DNA from: Dyella sp. ASV21
GTDB taxonomy: Bacteria; Pseudomonadota; Gammaproteobacteria; Xanthomonadales; Rhodanobacteraceae
NCBI RefSeq assembly: GCF_016428975.1
Contig: NZ_JAELTT010000016.1
Location: 1 to 64,000 of the forward strand
DNA: 64,000 bases
Reading direction: 5' to 3'
The notes below the pieces were generated by a model. The model saw only the letters and a program-made list of their open reading frames with translations. It did not search any database and was not told where the DNA came from. The position numbers and the translations under genes are program-made. Each line of letters starts with the position of its first letter. Position 1 is the first letter of the stretch. Positions 52,856 to 62,756 of this stretch are shown here, piece by piece.

Positions 52856-53884
52856 TTAGCCGATGTGTACGCGCTCGTCGCCCTGGGCGGGCACGATTTC
52901 GCCGATCACCGAGCTGGCCAGGCCATGCTTGGCCAGCAGCGCCGATGCACCGGCCACGGCGTCACGCGAAAGGATCACGGTGAAGCCCACGCCGCAATTG
53001 AAGGTGCGCCACATTTCCTCGCGGGCCACGTTGCCTTCGCGCATCAGCCAGTCAAAGACGGGCGGCAGCACGATGGCGGCGGCGTCGAGCTGGATGCCCA
53101 AGCCATCGGGCACCACGCGGATGATGTTTTCCTTCAGGCCGCCACCGGTGATGTGGGCCATGCCATGCACCGGCTGGTTCTTCAGCAGGTCCAGCATCGG
53201 CTTGACGTAGATGGTGGTCGGCGCCATCAGGGCATCGGCCAGCGTGACGCCGCCAAGGTCCAGATCCAGCGGGCGACCGGCGCGATCGAGAATCTTGCGG
53301 ACCAGCGAGTAGCCATTGGAGTGCGGGCCGGAGGAGGCCACGCCCAGAATCACGTCGCCGGCCACGATGTGGTCGCCGCTGAGCAACTGCGACTTTTCTA
53401 CGGCGCCCACGGTAAAACCGGCCAGATCGTATTCGCCCGGCGGATACATATCGGGCATTTCGGCCGTTTCACCGCCGATCAGCGCGCAGCCGGCCAGCTC
53501 GCAGCCCTTGGCGATGCCGCCGACCACGGCCACGGTGGTGTCCACGTCCAGCTTGCCGGTGGCGAAGTAGTCGAGGAAGAACAGCGGCTCGGCGCCCTGT
53601 ACCAGCACGTCGTTGACGCACATGCCCACCAGGTCGATGCCGATGGTGTCATGGCGACCCAACTGCTGGGCCAGCTTGAGCTTGGTGCCTACGCCGTCGG
53701 TGCCCGAGACCAGCACGGGCTCCTTGTAGCGGCCGGCCAGGTCGAACAGACCGCCAAAGCCGCCCAGCCCGCCCATCACTTCGGGACGGAAGGTGCGCTT
53801 GACCAAGGGCTTGATGCGTTCGACCACGGCATTGCCTGCGTCGATATCGACACCGGCGGAGCGGTAGGTGAGGGCGTCGGACAT
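52856..53884 (-). CDS. purM: Phosphoribosylformylglycinamidine cyclo-ligase PurM
   Basis: A 342-residue AIR synthetase, fifth step of purine synthesis. It has [68 protein letters not shown] and [14 protein letters not shown] at 53884 is used; an upstream ten-codon extension is unlikely. Ribosome site is weak. It diverges from the DUF2066 gene. Confidence 0.95.
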   Translation of the reverse strand: MSDALTYRSAGVDIDAGNAVVERIKPLVKRTFRPEVMGGLGGFGGLFDLAGRYKEPVLVSGTDGVGTKLKLAQQLGRHDTIGIDLVGMCVNDVLVQGAEPLFFLDYFATGKLDVDTTVAVVGGIAKGCELAGCALIGGETAEMPDMYPPGEYDLAGFTVGAVEKSQLLSGDHIVAGDVILGVASSGPHSNGYSLVRKILDRAGRPLDLDLGGVTLADALMAPTTIYVKPMLDLLKNQPVHGMAHITGGGLKENIIRVVPDGLGIQLDAAAIVLPPVFDWLMREGNVAREEMWRTFNCGVGFTVILSRDAVAGASALLAKHGLASSVIGEIVPAQGDERVHIG

Positions 53885-54044
53885 GGGGTGCAACCCGGCG
53901 AGAAGAAACGACAAAGTGTAGCAGCGTAGGGGGCGGCCTGCCTGTCGCGGGCGGGGTCGGATGGTTCAAAGGCGGGCACGTTCGATGGACGCTGCCGGCG
54001 GGATTGGGCAGACTTTCCGCGTTCCCCTCCGGATCCGCCTCCCC

Positions 54045-55025
54045 ATGCGCCTGTCACGCCTCCTGCTCATCTGTTTCATGCTGGGCTTTGCCCCGCTGCT
54101 GTCCGTGCATGCCCAGGGGCAGGTGTCGCCCTACATGGTGGTGGTGTCGGTGGCCGACACCAGCGACAGTGCCCGCAACAACGCCTTTGGCGACGCCCTG
54201 GCCCAGGTGCTGGCTCGCACCGCAGGCGGTCAGGATCTAAGCAGCAAGCCTGGTTATGGCGACGCCCTCAAGGGCGCCTCGGGCATCGTGCAGCAGTTCC
54301 AGTACCAGCGCGCCGCCACCGGTCTCAGCTTGCAGGTCACCTTTGACCAGGCGGCGGTGCAGCGCCTGGTGACCCAGTTGGGCGTGGCCGCCGCCGGTCC
54401 GCGCCCCCCGGTGCTGCTGATCGTGCGCGACGAGGACGGCAGCGTGCTGACGCGCGACACCCTGGCCACCATGACCCAGGCCATCACCGCACGCGGCTAC
54501 AGCGCCGTGCTGGCGGACCCGGCCAAGGTCGGCGATACGCCCAGCCTCACCAGTGCCGAGCCCGATCAGCTCGCCGCGCTGGCCCGTCAGTACAAGACCG
54601 GCCTGATCCTGCTGGGCCAGGTGCATGGAACCAGCGCGGACTGGGCCTTGTTTTCCGGTGGTCCGCAGCAGCGCTGGACAACCAATGGCGGCAATGTGGG
54701 CGCCGCCCTGGTCGAGGCCGGCAATAGCCTGGGCGATCGCCTGGGCAAGCAGCTCAACGTGATTGGCTCGGCTACGGTCGACGGCAAGATGTGGGTATCC
54801 CAGGTCAATTCCGCGCAGGATTACGCCAACCTGCTCGCGGCGCTGCGGGCTGATCCGTCCGTGCGACAGGTGAGCACGCTCAGTGCGCAGGGTGACGGCA
54901 TGCTGCTTGCCATCAAGGCCAGCCTGCCGATGGACGCGCTTTCGGCCAATCTCGCCGCGGGTGGCCGCCTGTTGCGTGGCGATGCGCACACCGGTGCGGA
55001 CGCCAGCCTGCGCTGGGTGCACTGA
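54045..55025 (+). CDS. DUF2066 secreted protein
   Basis: A 326-residue protein with a signal peptide (SRLLLICFMLGFAPLLSVHA, about residues 4-23) and a DUF2066 domain: YMVVVSVADTSDSARNNAFGDALAQVLARTAGG, QFQYQRAATGLSLQVTFDQAAVQRLVTQLG and LLIVRDEDG. Function unknown; in many gammaproteobacteria it sits, as here, between purM and an AI-2E-family permease/hda pair. ATG at 54045 opens the signal peptide. Confidence 0.86.
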   Translation: MRLSRLLLICFMLGFAPLLSVHAQGQVSPYMVVVSVADTSDSARNNAFGDALAQVLARTAGGQDLSSKPGYGDALKGASGIVQQFQYQRAATGLSLQVTFDQAAVQRLVTQLGVAAAGPRPPVLLIVRDEDGSVLTRDTLATMTQAITARGYSAVLADPAKVGDTPSLTSAEPDQLAALARQYKTGLILLGQVHGTSADWALFSGGPQQRWTTNGGNVGAALVEAGNSLGDRLGKQLNVIGSATVDGKMWVSQVNSAQDYANLLAALRADPSVRQVSTLSAQGDGMLLAIKASLPMDALSANLAAGGRLLRGDAHTGADASLRWVH

Positions 55026-55113
55026 CGATTCGTGGCGCGCGGCGTATCGCCAGCGTGCTGTGCTGGCGATGCCCCAGCGCATCGGTCACACTGGCCCACC
55101 CACCCGATGAGCC

Positions 55114-56301
55114 ATGCCGATGACACATGACAGCTCTCGCCGCTGGCAGATGATCGCGATCACTGCAGCCATTTTCTATGTGTTCTGGCTGCTGGCCCCG
55201 GTGCTGATGCCCTTCGTGTTCGCCGCCATGCTGGCCTATCTGGGCGATCCGCTGGCCGACCGGCTGCAGCGGCTGGGGATGGGGCGCACGCTGGCCGTGA
55301 GCATCGTGTTCATCGTGCTGTTGCTGGTCAGCGTCGGCGCATTGCTGCTGCTGATTCCGTTGATTTCGCGCCAAGTGGATAACCTGGTGCAGAACCTGCC
55401 GCGCTACGTGGATTGGGCTCGCAACACCGCGCTCCCCTGGCTGCAGACCAAGTTGCACCTGGATCCGGGGGCCTTCGATACCGATCGCTTGGTGGAGCAG
55501 CTCAAGGCGCACCTGGGCTCGGTCGGTGACGCGGCCTCTGCGTTGCTGGGCAAGATTTCCCGCTCCAGCCTTGGCGTGATCGCCTGGCTCACCAACTTGG
55601 TGCTGATCCCGGTGGTGGCCTTTTACCTGCTGCGCGACTGGGATCGGCTGGTGGCCTGGATCGACGGTATCCTGCCGCGTTCGGTGGAGCCCACCGTGGC
55701 CCATCTGGCGCGCGAGGCCGACAGCGTGCTTGGCGCCTTTGTGCGTGGGCAGCTCGCGGTGATGCTGGCGCTGGGCATCTTCTACGGCGCCGCGTTGACC
55801 ATCATGGGGCTGTCGGTGGGGCCGCTGATCGGCATGGTCGCCGGTCTGCTCAGCTTTGTGCCCTATCTGGGCTTTATCGTGGGCTTTGGCTCCGCGCTGA
55901 TCGCGGCCCTGGTGCAGTACGGCGATTGGACCCACATCCTTATCGTGGTGGGTATTTTCACCGTGGGCCAGCTGCTGGAAGGCTATGTGCTGGTGCCGCG
56001 GCTGGTCGGTGAGAAGATCGGCCTGCATCCGGTGGCGGTAATTTTTGCCGTGCTGGCAGGCGGTTACCTGTTTGGCTTCCTCGGCATCCTGCTCGCGTTG
56101 CCGGCGGCCTCGGTGATTTTGGTGCTGTTGAGGTACCTTACGGAGCGCTACCGCCAGAGTGAGCTGTATACCGAGGAGGGCGCCGGAGATCCGGTGCTGG
56201 CCGAAGTGGACGTTATCGTCGATACGCCCGAAGGCTCGGTGGAAACCAGAACCATTGTCGGTGGCCACGACGCCAAGAAGGATGCAGTACCCCCTCCATG
56301 A
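55114..56301 (+). CDS. AI-2E-family transporter (PerM-like)
   Basis: A 395-residue membrane protein with about eight helices, of the AI-2E transporter (PerM) family. It has LLAPVLMPFVFAAMLAYLGDPL, VAFYLLRDWDRLVAWIDGILP, GMVAGLLSFVPYLGFIVGF and GQLLEGYVLVPRLVGEKIGLHPVAVIFAVLAGG. The true substrate is not known here. ATG at 55114 or 55120 could start it. The last four bases overlap hda. Confidence 0.9.
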   Translation: MPMTHDSSRRWQMIAITAAIFYVFWLLAPVLMPFVFAAMLAYLGDPLADRLQRLGMGRTLAVSIVFIVLLLVSVGALLLLIPLISRQVDNLVQNLPRYVDWARNTALPWLQTKLHLDPGAFDTDRLVEQLKAHLGSVGDAASALLGKISRSSLGVIAWLTNLVLIPVVAFYLLRDWDRLVAWIDGILPRSVEPTVAHLAREADSVLGAFVRGQLAVMLALGIFYGAALTIMGLSVGPLIGMVAGLLSFVPYLGFIVGFGSALIAALVQYGDWTHILIVVGIFTVGQLLEGYVLVPRLVGEKIGLHPVAVIFAVLAGGYLFGFLGILLALPAASVILVLLRYLTERYRQSELYTEEGAGDPVLAEVDVIVDTPEGSVETRTIVGGHDAKKDAVPPP

Positions 56302-57002
56302 TTCCGCAGTTGCCGCTTGCCCTGCGCTGGCCGCGTCGCCAGCGCTTTGAACATTTCTACCCCGGCTCCAATGCCGCCACGCTCGCCGCGTGCGAGCAGC
56401 TGGCGCGTGCGCCGGGTACGCCCTGGCTGTATCTGGCCGGGCCCAGCGGTAGCGGCAAGAGTCACCTGCTGATGGCCTCGTGCCAGGAGGCCATCCTGGG
56501 TGGCCGTACCGTGCAATACCTGCCGCTGGCCCGTTTGAACGATCGCGCGGCGGCGATCCGCGGCGTGGCCGGCAGCGAATTCCTGGCGCTGGATGACCTG
56601 GGCGTCATCGCCGGCGACCGCGAAGCGGAACACGCCCTGTTTGACCTGTACAACATGGCCAAGGCCGAGGGCGCCGCCATGCTGTTCGCCGCCGAAACCT
56701 TGCCTGTGCAGCTTGGACTGGGTCTGCCGGACCTGCGCTCGCGCCTGGGCGCCTGCCAGCAGGCGCTGCTCAAGCCGCTGGACGACGCCGAGCGACGCGC
56801 CGTGTTGCGCCAGCAGGCCACCAATCGCGGTATCGAGCTGGACGACACCGTGCTGGATTGGCTGTTCAATCGCTATGCCCGCGACCTGGGGGCCTTGCTC
56901 GACCTGCTCGACCGCATCGATCAGGCCTCTTTGGCCGCCCGACGGCGTATTACGGTGCCGTTCCTGCGCGACTTTTTGCGCGAGACCGAGCCCGGCGCCT
57001 GA
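56298..57002 (+). CDS. hda: DnaA regulatory inactivator Hda
   Basis: A 234-residue AAA+ protein that, with the sliding clamp, makes DnaA hydrolyse ATP and so prevents extra rounds of replication. The N-terminal clamp-binding motif QLPLAL is at residues 4-9; Walker A GPSGSGKSHLL, Walker B FLALDDLGVI and the sensor region DLRSRLGACQ follow. Length is normal. It is coupled to the permease gene and ends 14 bases before a two-way terminator. Confidence 0.94.
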   Translation: MIPQLPLALRWPRRQRFEHFYPGSNAATLAACEQLARAPGTPWLYLAGPSGSGKSHLLMASCQEAILGGRTVQYLPLARLNDRAAAIRGVAGSEFLALDDLGVIAGDREAEHALFDLYNMAKAEGAAMLFAAETLPVQLGLGLPDLRSRLGACQQALLKPLDDAERRAVLRQQATNRGIELDDTVLDWLFNRYARDLGALLDLLDRIDQASLAARRRITVPFLRDFLRETEPGA

Positions 57003-57009
57003 CGCCCAC

Positions 57010-57040
57010 AAAAAAAGCGCCCCGTGGGGCGCTTTTTTTT
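57010..57040. terminator. Bidirectional terminator between hda and suhB
   Basis: AAAAAAAGCGCCCC-GT-GGGGCGCTTTTTTTT: an 8-bp stem (57016-57023 and 57026-57033) with A-run on the left and T-run on the right. It ends both converging transcripts. Confidence 0.93.
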
Positions 57041-57063
57041 GGCATCGCGTGGATGACTGCCGC

Positions 57064-57867
57064 TTACGCCATCAACAGACGCGGCGTGGCGTTGGCGCTG
57101 ACGGCATCCACCAGGGCCTGGGCCACGTTGAGGTTGCCAGCGATGATGTTGCCGCTCTCGGGGATGCCGTCGCGACCGGCGAAGTCGCAATAGCGGCCAC
57201 CGGCTTCGCGCACCAGCAGGGCGCCACCGGCCATGTCCCACGGCTTGAGGCCGATCTCGAAGTAACCGTCGTAGCGGCCGGCGGCCACATAGGCCAGATC
57301 CAGCGCGGCGGAGCCCGAGCGACGGATGTCCTCGGCCTGGCCGAGCAGGGCGCGGGTCATGTTGAGCTGCGCTTCCAGGTGCGAGCGCTGGCGATACGGG
57401 AAGCCGGTAGCGATCATCGCGCCGCCCAGGTTCTCGCGACGGCCCACGCGGATGCGGCGGTCGTTGAGGTAGGCGCCGTCGCCCTTGCTGGCGGTGAACA
57501 GTTCATCGCGCAGCGGGTCGAACACCACCGCGTACACCGGCTCACCCTTGTCGAGCAGAGCAATGGACACGCAGAAGTGCGGGATGCCGCGCAGGTAGTT
57601 GTGCGTGCCATCGAGGGGATCGATCACCCACACCAGCGGACCCTTGCCGATGGCGCCGGCTTCCTCGGCGAGGAAGGCGTGCGTGGGGTAGGCGCGCTTG
57701 AGTTCCTTGACGATCTCGGCCTCGGCCAGGCGATCGACCTCGGAAGCGAAGTCCATGCGTTGCTTCTCGACGACATTGAGTCCGTCGATACGGTTCATGT
57801 AGCGCAGGATGATGTTTCCTGCGGAGCGCGCGGCGCGCACCGCGACATTGACGGCGGGTCTTGGCAT
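57064..57867 (-). CDS. suhB: Inositol monophosphatase family protein SuhB
   Basis: A 267-residue Mg-dependent phosphatase with [59 protein letters not shown] and [18 protein letters not shown]. In E. coli SuhB also helps NusA-dependent antitermination of ribosomal RNA. ATG at 57867 is used; the frame from a GTG at 57918 is less likely. It diverges from trmJ. Confidence 0.93.
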   Translation of the reverse strand: MPRPAVNVAVRAARSAGNIILRYMNRIDGLNVVEKQRMDFASEVDRLAEAEIVKELKRAYPTHAFLAEEAGAIGKGPLVWVIDPLDGTHNYLRGIPHFCVSIALLDKGEPVYAVVFDPLRDELFTASKGDGAYLNDRRIRVGRRENLGGAMIATGFPYRQRSHLEAQLNMTRALLGQAEDIRRSGSAALDLAYVAAGRYDGYFEIGLKPWDMAGGALLVREAGGRYCDFAGRDGIPESGNIIAGNLNVAQALVDAVSANATPRLLMA

Positions 57868-58024
57868 GGCTTCGGCTTTCGAAAGAACGGGGTTTCGGCC
57901 GGAAAGTTTAACAGACACCGGGCCATTGTTCAGGCCGGCTTGCGATCCCCGAGGCCGGCGGGTTTGACAGGAAGGCCGGCAATTTCCAAGCTTTGCCCCC
58001 GTTTACCCGAGTTTTCGTCCCCTA

Positions 58025-58798
58025 ATGACCGCTGAATCCGACCTCGCCGCCCGCATTCGCTACGTGCTGGTGCGCACCTCGCACCCCGGCAATATCGGCA
58101 GCGCCGCCCGCGCCATCCGTACCATGGGCTTCGATCGCCTGGCCCTGGTGGCCCCTCACCGCTTTCCCGACCAGGAGGCTTCCGCCCTCGCGGCGGGCGC
58201 CGACGATGTGCTCGCCCAGGCCGCCGTGAGCGAAGGCCTGGTGGACGCCCTGGCCGGTACCAGTCTGGCCCTGGGCCTGTCGGCGCGCCGACGCGGGGTG
58301 GATCTGGAAGAAATCACCCCGCGCGAAGCCGCCCAACGTGCCCTGGCCGCCGCCGCCCGTGGCGAGCAGGTGGCGCTGGTGTTCGGCAACGAACGCACCG
58401 GCCTGGAGAACGAGGAACTGGCCCGCTGCCACGCGATGGTGCGCATCCCCAGCGTGGACGACTTCAGTTCGCTCAATCTTTCGCAGGCCGTGCAGGTGAT
58501 GGCCTATGAGCTGCGCGTGGCCTCGCTGGGGGAGATCAGCGTGCCGGCACGCGCCGACGCCGAGCCGCCGGCCGATGCGGCGCAGATGGAGCGCTTCTTC
58601 GAGCATCTCTCGCAGATGCTGGACGACATCGATTTCCACAAGGGGCGCGCGCCCACCACCATCATGTTGCGTCTGCGCAAACTGTTTCAGCGCGCCCAGC
58701 CGGACGAGCGCGAGCTGCGCGTGATGCATGGCATCTTCGCCGACGCCCAGCGCATGGCGTCCATCGCCAACGAAAAGCTCAAGGGTGACAAGGGCTGA
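58025..58798 (+). CDS. trmJ: tRNA (cytidine/uridine-2'-O-)-methyltransferase TrmJ
   Basis: A 257-residue SPOUT methyltransferase acting on position 32 of tRNAs. It has YVLVRTSHPGNIGSAARAIRTMGFDRL, VALVFGNERTGLENEELARCH and IPSVDDFSSLNLSQAVQVMAYEL, the knot and SAM-site motifs, and the C-terminal TrmJ extension with ERFFEHLSQMLDDIDF. It is in the usual place next to suhB. Confidence 0.94.
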   Translation: MTAESDLAARIRYVLVRTSHPGNIGSAARAIRTMGFDRLALVAPHRFPDQEASALAAGADDVLAQAAVSEGLVDALAGTSLALGLSARRRGVDLEEITPREAAQRALAAAARGEQVALVFGNERTGLENEELARCHAMVRIPSVDDFSSLNLSQAVQVMAYELRVASLGEISVPARADAEPPADAAQMERFFEHLSQMLDDIDFHKGRAPTTIMLRLRKLFQRAQPDERELRVMHGIFADAQRMASIANEKLKGDKG

Positions 58799-58810
58799 GT
58801 GGCGGGACGG

Positions 58811-60133
58811 TTAGAAACCGTCCTCGTCCACGTCGATGTGCGGCTTGCGGCTGATCAGCAGCTTGTCGATGCGCGCGCCATCCAGGTCGACCACCTCCAC
58901 GCGGAAGCCGCGCCACTCCAGCGCCTCGCCGGTCTGGGGGATATGCCCCAGCGCCGCCATCACCATGCCGGCGGCAGTGCGGTATTCGTGCTCGTCCTCG
59001 GCGGGCAGGGCGTCGACCTGCAGCAGTTCGCGGAGATCGTCGGTGGATAGCGAGCCGTCGACCAGCCAGCTGCCGTCCTCGCGCGGCACGATCAGCGGGC
59101 GTTCTTCCGAGCCGCTGCTGCCCAGCTGGGTGGCGCCCACGATGGCGGCCAGCAGGTCGTTGAGCGTGACCAGCCCCACGATGTCGCCGTACTCGTCCAC
59201 CACCAGGGCCAGTTGGGTCTCCGCGTCGCGGAACTCCTCCAGCAAATCCAGCGCGCGGGCGGTGGCTGGCACGTAGAGCGGCTTCACCAGTTGGCCGAAT
59301 ACATCCGGCTTGCCCTCGGCGTAGCTGCGCAGCAGCCGCTTGACCTCGACCACGCCCGGCACGTCACTCTCATCGCCGCGATACACCGGATAGCGGGAGT
59401 AGGGCGTGCTGCGCAGGATCTCGGCGTTCTCTTCGTAGCTGGCCGATGCATCCAGCCACACGATGCGGGTGCGCGGCGTCATCACGCTGTCCACCGTGCG
59501 GTCGCCCAGGCGCAGCACGCGGTTCACCATATTGTGCTCGTCGCGATCCAGCACGCCGTGTTCGGCGCTTTCGGCCACCAGCAGGCGGATTTCCTCTTCC
59601 GTGGCCACGTCGCTGCCGCGGCCACTCACCTTCAACATCCGCAGCAGGGCGCCCGTGACGAAATTGAGCAACCACGCGAAGGGAGCGGTGATGCGGGAAA
59701 GCACCATCATCGGCATTGCCACGTAGCCGGAGATGACCTCCGGCGCCGACAGCGCCAGGCGCTTGGGCACCAGCTCGCCAATCACGATCTGGATAAAGGA
59801 GATCAGCACGAAGCCAAGCACCATGCCGATCACCCGGGCGTAAGGCTCCAACCAGGCCTCGTGACCACCATGAATGGTGTTGGCGATGTGATCGCCCACC
59901 GCATCGCCTGCCAGGGCGCCGGTGATCAGGATCACCAGGGTCATGCCGACCTGCACGGTGGAGAGAAATCGCTCGGGCGCCTCGGCGTTGCGCAGTGCAG
60001 TGCGGGCGCGGCGGCTGGTGCGGGCCATCTGCTTGAGCCGCGTTTTGCGCGAGGCAACCAGGGCCATCTCCGACAGGGCGAAGAAGCCGTTGAAAAGCGA
60101 AAGGACAAGGACGATCGCAAAGTCGGTCAACAT
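58811..60133 (-). CDS. CorC/HlyC-family (CNNM-type) membrane protein
   Basis: A 440-residue protein with an N-terminal DUF21 (CNNM) membrane domain (TDFAIVLVLSLFNGFFALSEMALVASRKTRL, ILITGALAGDAVG, VIGELVPKRLALSAPE), two CBS domains (VMTPRTRIVWLDASASYEENAEIL, VPATARALDLLEEF) and a CorC-HlyC C-terminal domain (PREDGSWLVDGSLSTDDLRELL). The family is thought to move or sense magnesium or cobalt; the old 'hemolysin' name is not supported here. It converges on trmJ, the stops 12 bases apart. Confidence 0.92.
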   Translation of the reverse strand: MLTDFAIVLVLSLFNGFFALSEMALVASRKTRLKQMARTSRRARTALRNAEAPERFLSTVQVGMTLVILITGALAGDAVGDHIANTIHGGHEAWLEPYARVIGMVLGFVLISFIQIVIGELVPKRLALSAPEVISGYVAMPMMVLSRITAPFAWLLNFVTGALLRMLKVSGRGSDVATEEEIRLLVAESAEHGVLDRDEHNMVNRVLRLGDRTVDSVMTPRTRIVWLDASASYEENAEILRSTPYSRYPVYRGDESDVPGVVEVKRLLRSYAEGKPDVFGQLVKPLYVPATARALDLLEEFRDAETQLALVVDEYGDIVGLVTLNDLLAAIVGATQLGSSGSEERPLIVPREDGSWLVDGSLSTDDLRELLQVDALPAEDEHEYRTAAGMVMAALGHIPQTGEALEWRGFRVEVVDLDGARIDKLLISRKPHIDVDEDGF

Positions 60134-60313
60134 GGCCGCTGGCGGAGGAGGTCGCGTGGGGACATGAGACGAAGTGTAAGGGCTGGACGCCTGTCTACGT
60201 GCGTTCTGTGTTGGGGCGGCCAGCGCAAGCCGGGCCCGGTGCGCTCCGGGGAGGGCGCCAAGACACGCGCTCGGGCGGCCCCGGGCGAGGCCTGCGACGC
60301 CCCGTCCGGCCCC

Positions 60314-60356
60314 TATGATGCGGTGCGACAGGGCCGTCCTGTAACATACCCGTCAT
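60314..60356 (+). promoter_or_regulatory. Promoter -10 and Pho-box-like repeat before DUF47-pit
   Basis: TATGAT at 60314-60319 is a perfect-looking -10 box. About 20 bases after it comes CTGTAAC-ATAC-CCGTCAT (60339-60356), two 7-base near-repeats with a 4-base spacer as in the PhoB site (CTGTCAT, N4, CTGTCAT; 11 of 14 match). Lying downstream of the -10, it would suit repression, like PhoB repression of the orfA-pit operon of Sinorhizobium. Confidence 0.5.
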
Positions 60357-60385
60357 TTAGCCCTCGCACCCCAGGCAATAACCGC

Positions 60386-61015
60386 ATGTTTTCATTGCAA
60401 ACGATTTTCGGCAAAGGCGACAAGTTCTACGGCCTGCTCGAGCAAAGCGCCGAGGCGGCGCACGAGAGCGCCAAGGCCCTGCATGAGCTGGTCACGCGCA
60501 AGGATCACGCCCCCGTGATGGCCGCCTTTGCCGCCGCGCGCCAGCGCGAGAAGGCACTTGCCGGGCAGATCAGCGAGGAGCTGGTGAACACCTTTGTCAC
60601 CGCGCTCGACCGCGAAGACATCGAAGCGCTCAATTCCGCGCTGTACAAAATTCCCAAGACCATCGAGAAGTTCGCCGAGCGCTACGAAATCGTGTCCGAT
60701 CGTGTGACCGAGGTGGATTTCGGCTCCCGAGCCGTGGTGCTTGAGCGTGCCACCAGCGTGGTGTCGGAAATGATCGGCGAGCTGCGCCGTGGCCTGCGCA
60801 TCGACCCGGTGAAGAAGCTGCAGGACCGCCTGCAGACGCTGGAATCGGAAGGCGACCGCATGCTGCTCCTGCCGTACCGCACGCTTTACGTGGAAGGCAA
60901 CGACGCCATGCGCGCGATGCTGGCCAAAGACTTGTTCGAGCTGATCGAAAAGGCGATCGACAAGTGCCGCGATGTCGGCAATATCGTCTATTCGATCGTG
61001 CTGAAGAACTCCTGA
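60386..61015 (+). CDS. DUF47 (PhoU-like) phosphate transport accessory protein
   Basis: A 209-residue helical protein of the DUF47/TIGR00153 family: FGKGDKFYGLLEQSAEAAHESAKALHELV, LDREDIEALNSALYKIPKTIEKFAERYEI, and EGNDAMRAMLAKDLFELIEKAIDKCRDVGNIVYSIVLKNS. Its gene is almost always just before pit, as here (78 bases), and it resembles PhoU in fold. It probably tunes the Pit transporter. ATG at 60386 is used because the family starts with this MFSLQTIFGKG. Confidence 0.92.
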   Translation: MFSLQTIFGKGDKFYGLLEQSAEAAHESAKALHELVTRKDHAPVMAAFAAARQREKALAGQISEELVNTFVTALDREDIEALNSALYKIPKTIEKFAERYEIVSDRVTEVDFGSRAVVLERATSVVSEMIGELRRGLRIDPVKKLQDRLQTLESEGDRMLLLPYRTLYVEGNDAMRAMLAKDLFELIEKAIDKCRDVGNIVYSIVLKNS

Positions 61016-61093
61016 GGCCGGCCTGATGACCTGTCTCCCTTTGCGCCGCCCGGTCGCCAACCGGGCACAGGCCGCCGTGCGCGAGGTGCGCGC

Positions 61094-62215
61094 ATGAGCA
61101 TCGGCCTCGCCATTGCGGTGGTGGTGATCGCGCTGGCGTTCACCTACATCAACGGTTTTCACGACACCGCCAACTCTATCGCCACCGTGGTGGCGACCAA
61201 GGTGCTCACCCCCGGTCAGGCGGTGATGCTGGCGGCCATCACCAACCTGATTGGCGCCCTGTGGGGCACCGCGGTGGCCAAGACCATCGCGGCCGGCTTG
61301 ATCGACACCAATGTGATCGCCGCGGGGCCGCAGCTGCTGATCTGCGCCTTGCTGGCGGCGACCATTTGGAACCTCATCACGTGGTGGTGGGGACTGCCGT
61401 CCAGCTCCAGCCACGCGCTGGTGGGTGCCCTGGTGGGTTCGGCCGTGGCCGCGTCCGGCAACAATTTCGCCTCGGTGATCTGGTCGCAGGGCGGGGCGCA
61501 TTGGTGGGAAGGCAAGGGTGTGTTGCCCAAGGTGGTGGCGCCGATGGTGGTCTCACCGTTGCTCGGCTTCATCATCGGCTTTCTGCTGATGGGCTCGCTC
61601 TATGCGCTGCTCAGCTGGTTCTCCAGTCGCAGCGGCTTCCTGCGCCGCTTTGGCCGCACGCCGTTCGTGAACAGCTTTTTCGGCAAGGCGCAGATCGCTT
61701 CGGCCAGCGCCATGGGCCTGGCCCACGGCATGAACGATGCGCAGAAGAGCATGGGCATCATCGCGCTGGCCCTGGCTGGCGCCACGGCGGCCGGTCAGTT
61801 CGATGGGTTGCCGCACTGGCTTGGCTTCCTGCGCATCGCGGGCTCCGCCGAAGGGGGCTTCAACGTACCGTCCTGGGTGGCGGTGGTGTGCGCGCTGACC
61901 ATGGCGGCCGGTACGGCCGGTGGTGGCTGGCGCATCATCAAGACCCTGGGGCACAAGATGGTGAAGCTGCACCCCATCAACGGCTTTGCGGCCGAAGGCA
62001 GTTCGGCGGCCGTCATTCTTACCGCGTCGGCCTTTGGCATCCCGGTGTCGACCACGCACAACGTGTCCGCCTCGATCATGGGCGTGGGCGCGGCCAAGCG
62101 CTGGAACGCCATCCGCTGGTCGGTGGTGGAGCGCATGGTGTGGGCGTGGATTCTCACGCTGCCGATCACCGCGCTGCTGGCCTATGGCCTGGTGCGCCTG
62201 TCGGCGTTGTTCTAA
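61094..62215 (+). CDS. pit: Low-affinity inorganic phosphate transporter Pit
   Basis: A 373-residue PiT-family transporter with about ten helices. The two PiT signatures are clear: ITYINGFHDTANSIATVVATKVL at the start (with the GFHDxANS pattern) and GLAHGMNDAQKSMGIIALAL in the second half; near the C-terminus it has FGIPVSTTHNVSASIMGVGA. It takes up metal-phosphate in symport with protons. It follows the DUF47 gene. Confidence 0.93.
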   Translation: MSIGLAIAVVVIALAFTYINGFHDTANSIATVVATKVLTPGQAVMLAAITNLIGALWGTAVAKTIAAGLIDTNVIAAGPQLLICALLAATIWNLITWWWGLPSSSSHALVGALVGSAVAASGNNFASVIWSQGGAHWWEGKGVLPKVVAPMVVSPLLGFIIGFLLMGSLYALLSWFSSRSGFLRRFGRTPFVNSFFGKAQIASASAMGLAHGMNDAQKSMGIIALALAGATAAGQFDGLPHWLGFLRIAGSAEGGFNVPSWVAVVCALTMAAGTAGGGWRIIKTLGHKMVKLHPINGFAAEGSSAAVILTASAFGIPVSTTHNVSASIMGVGAAKRWNAIRWSVVERMVWAWILTLPITALLAYGLVRLSALF

Positions 62216-62275
62216 GGCCCGAAGCGCTCTCCCGCTATCGGGAGAGCGCCACTTGCCTGGGTAGTTGCACAGGGT

Positions 62276-62680
62276 TTAGAGATCGTCGCCGCCCGTGGCG
62301 ACGATGCGCTCCAACTGGTCGCCCAGCAGGCCCAGTTCTTCGATCAGGCGCTTGAGCTCCGCCGCATCCAGCAACTCGTAGGGGCGGTTTTCGCACAGGT
62401 GCAGGAAGGGCGAGCCATCCAGATCGGCCACGGCCAGAAAGCCCTTGCGTTGCTCCCAGTTGAAACGCAGGCAGCGTCGCGGGTCAGCCCCGGCCAGCGG
62501 CCCTACCGGCGTGGAAATACGCAGGTAGCGGCGCCCCGCTTCGTCTTCCAGCTCGGTCAGGTAGATGCCCTGGTGCCGGTTCTGCGGCAGTGTCAGGTCG
62601 AAACTGATGAGGTAGGGATCGTTGTGGCGCAGCTCGTGCAGGCTGCCGATATGAGAGCGCACGGCTTCAAAATGGCGCAT
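62276..62680 (-). CDS. Conserved-looking hypothetical protein (134 aa)
   Basis: A soluble 134-residue protein of no family I recognise. It has an alternating beta pattern (PYLISFDLTLPQNRHQGIYLTELEDEAGRRYLRISTPVGPL) then a helical end (LDAAELKRLIEELGLLGDQLERIV), somewhat like small chaperones of the CesT/YbjN fold, but this is not proof. AAGGAGA lies before ATG at 62680. It diverges from the alkyltransferase-like gene, whose start is 77 bases away. Confidence 0.7.
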   Translation of the reverse strand: MRHFEAVRSHIGSLHELRHNDPYLISFDLTLPQNRHQGIYLTELEDEAGRRYLRISTPVGPLAGADPRRCLRFNWEQRKGFLAVADLDGSPFLHLCENRPYELLDAAELKRLIEELGLLGDQLERIVATGGDDL

Positions 62681-62756
62681 CGGTGCGGTCTCCTTGGCAG
62701 ACGGCGGTGGCCTCGCTACTGTGCCACGTCCCAGTGTAAAGAGCCCGTTCAAGATC

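Noticed and set aside
59213-60385. Long upstream extension of the DUF47 frame
   Set aside because: It is antisense to the CorC-like gene; the DUF47 family begins at the ATG at 60386.
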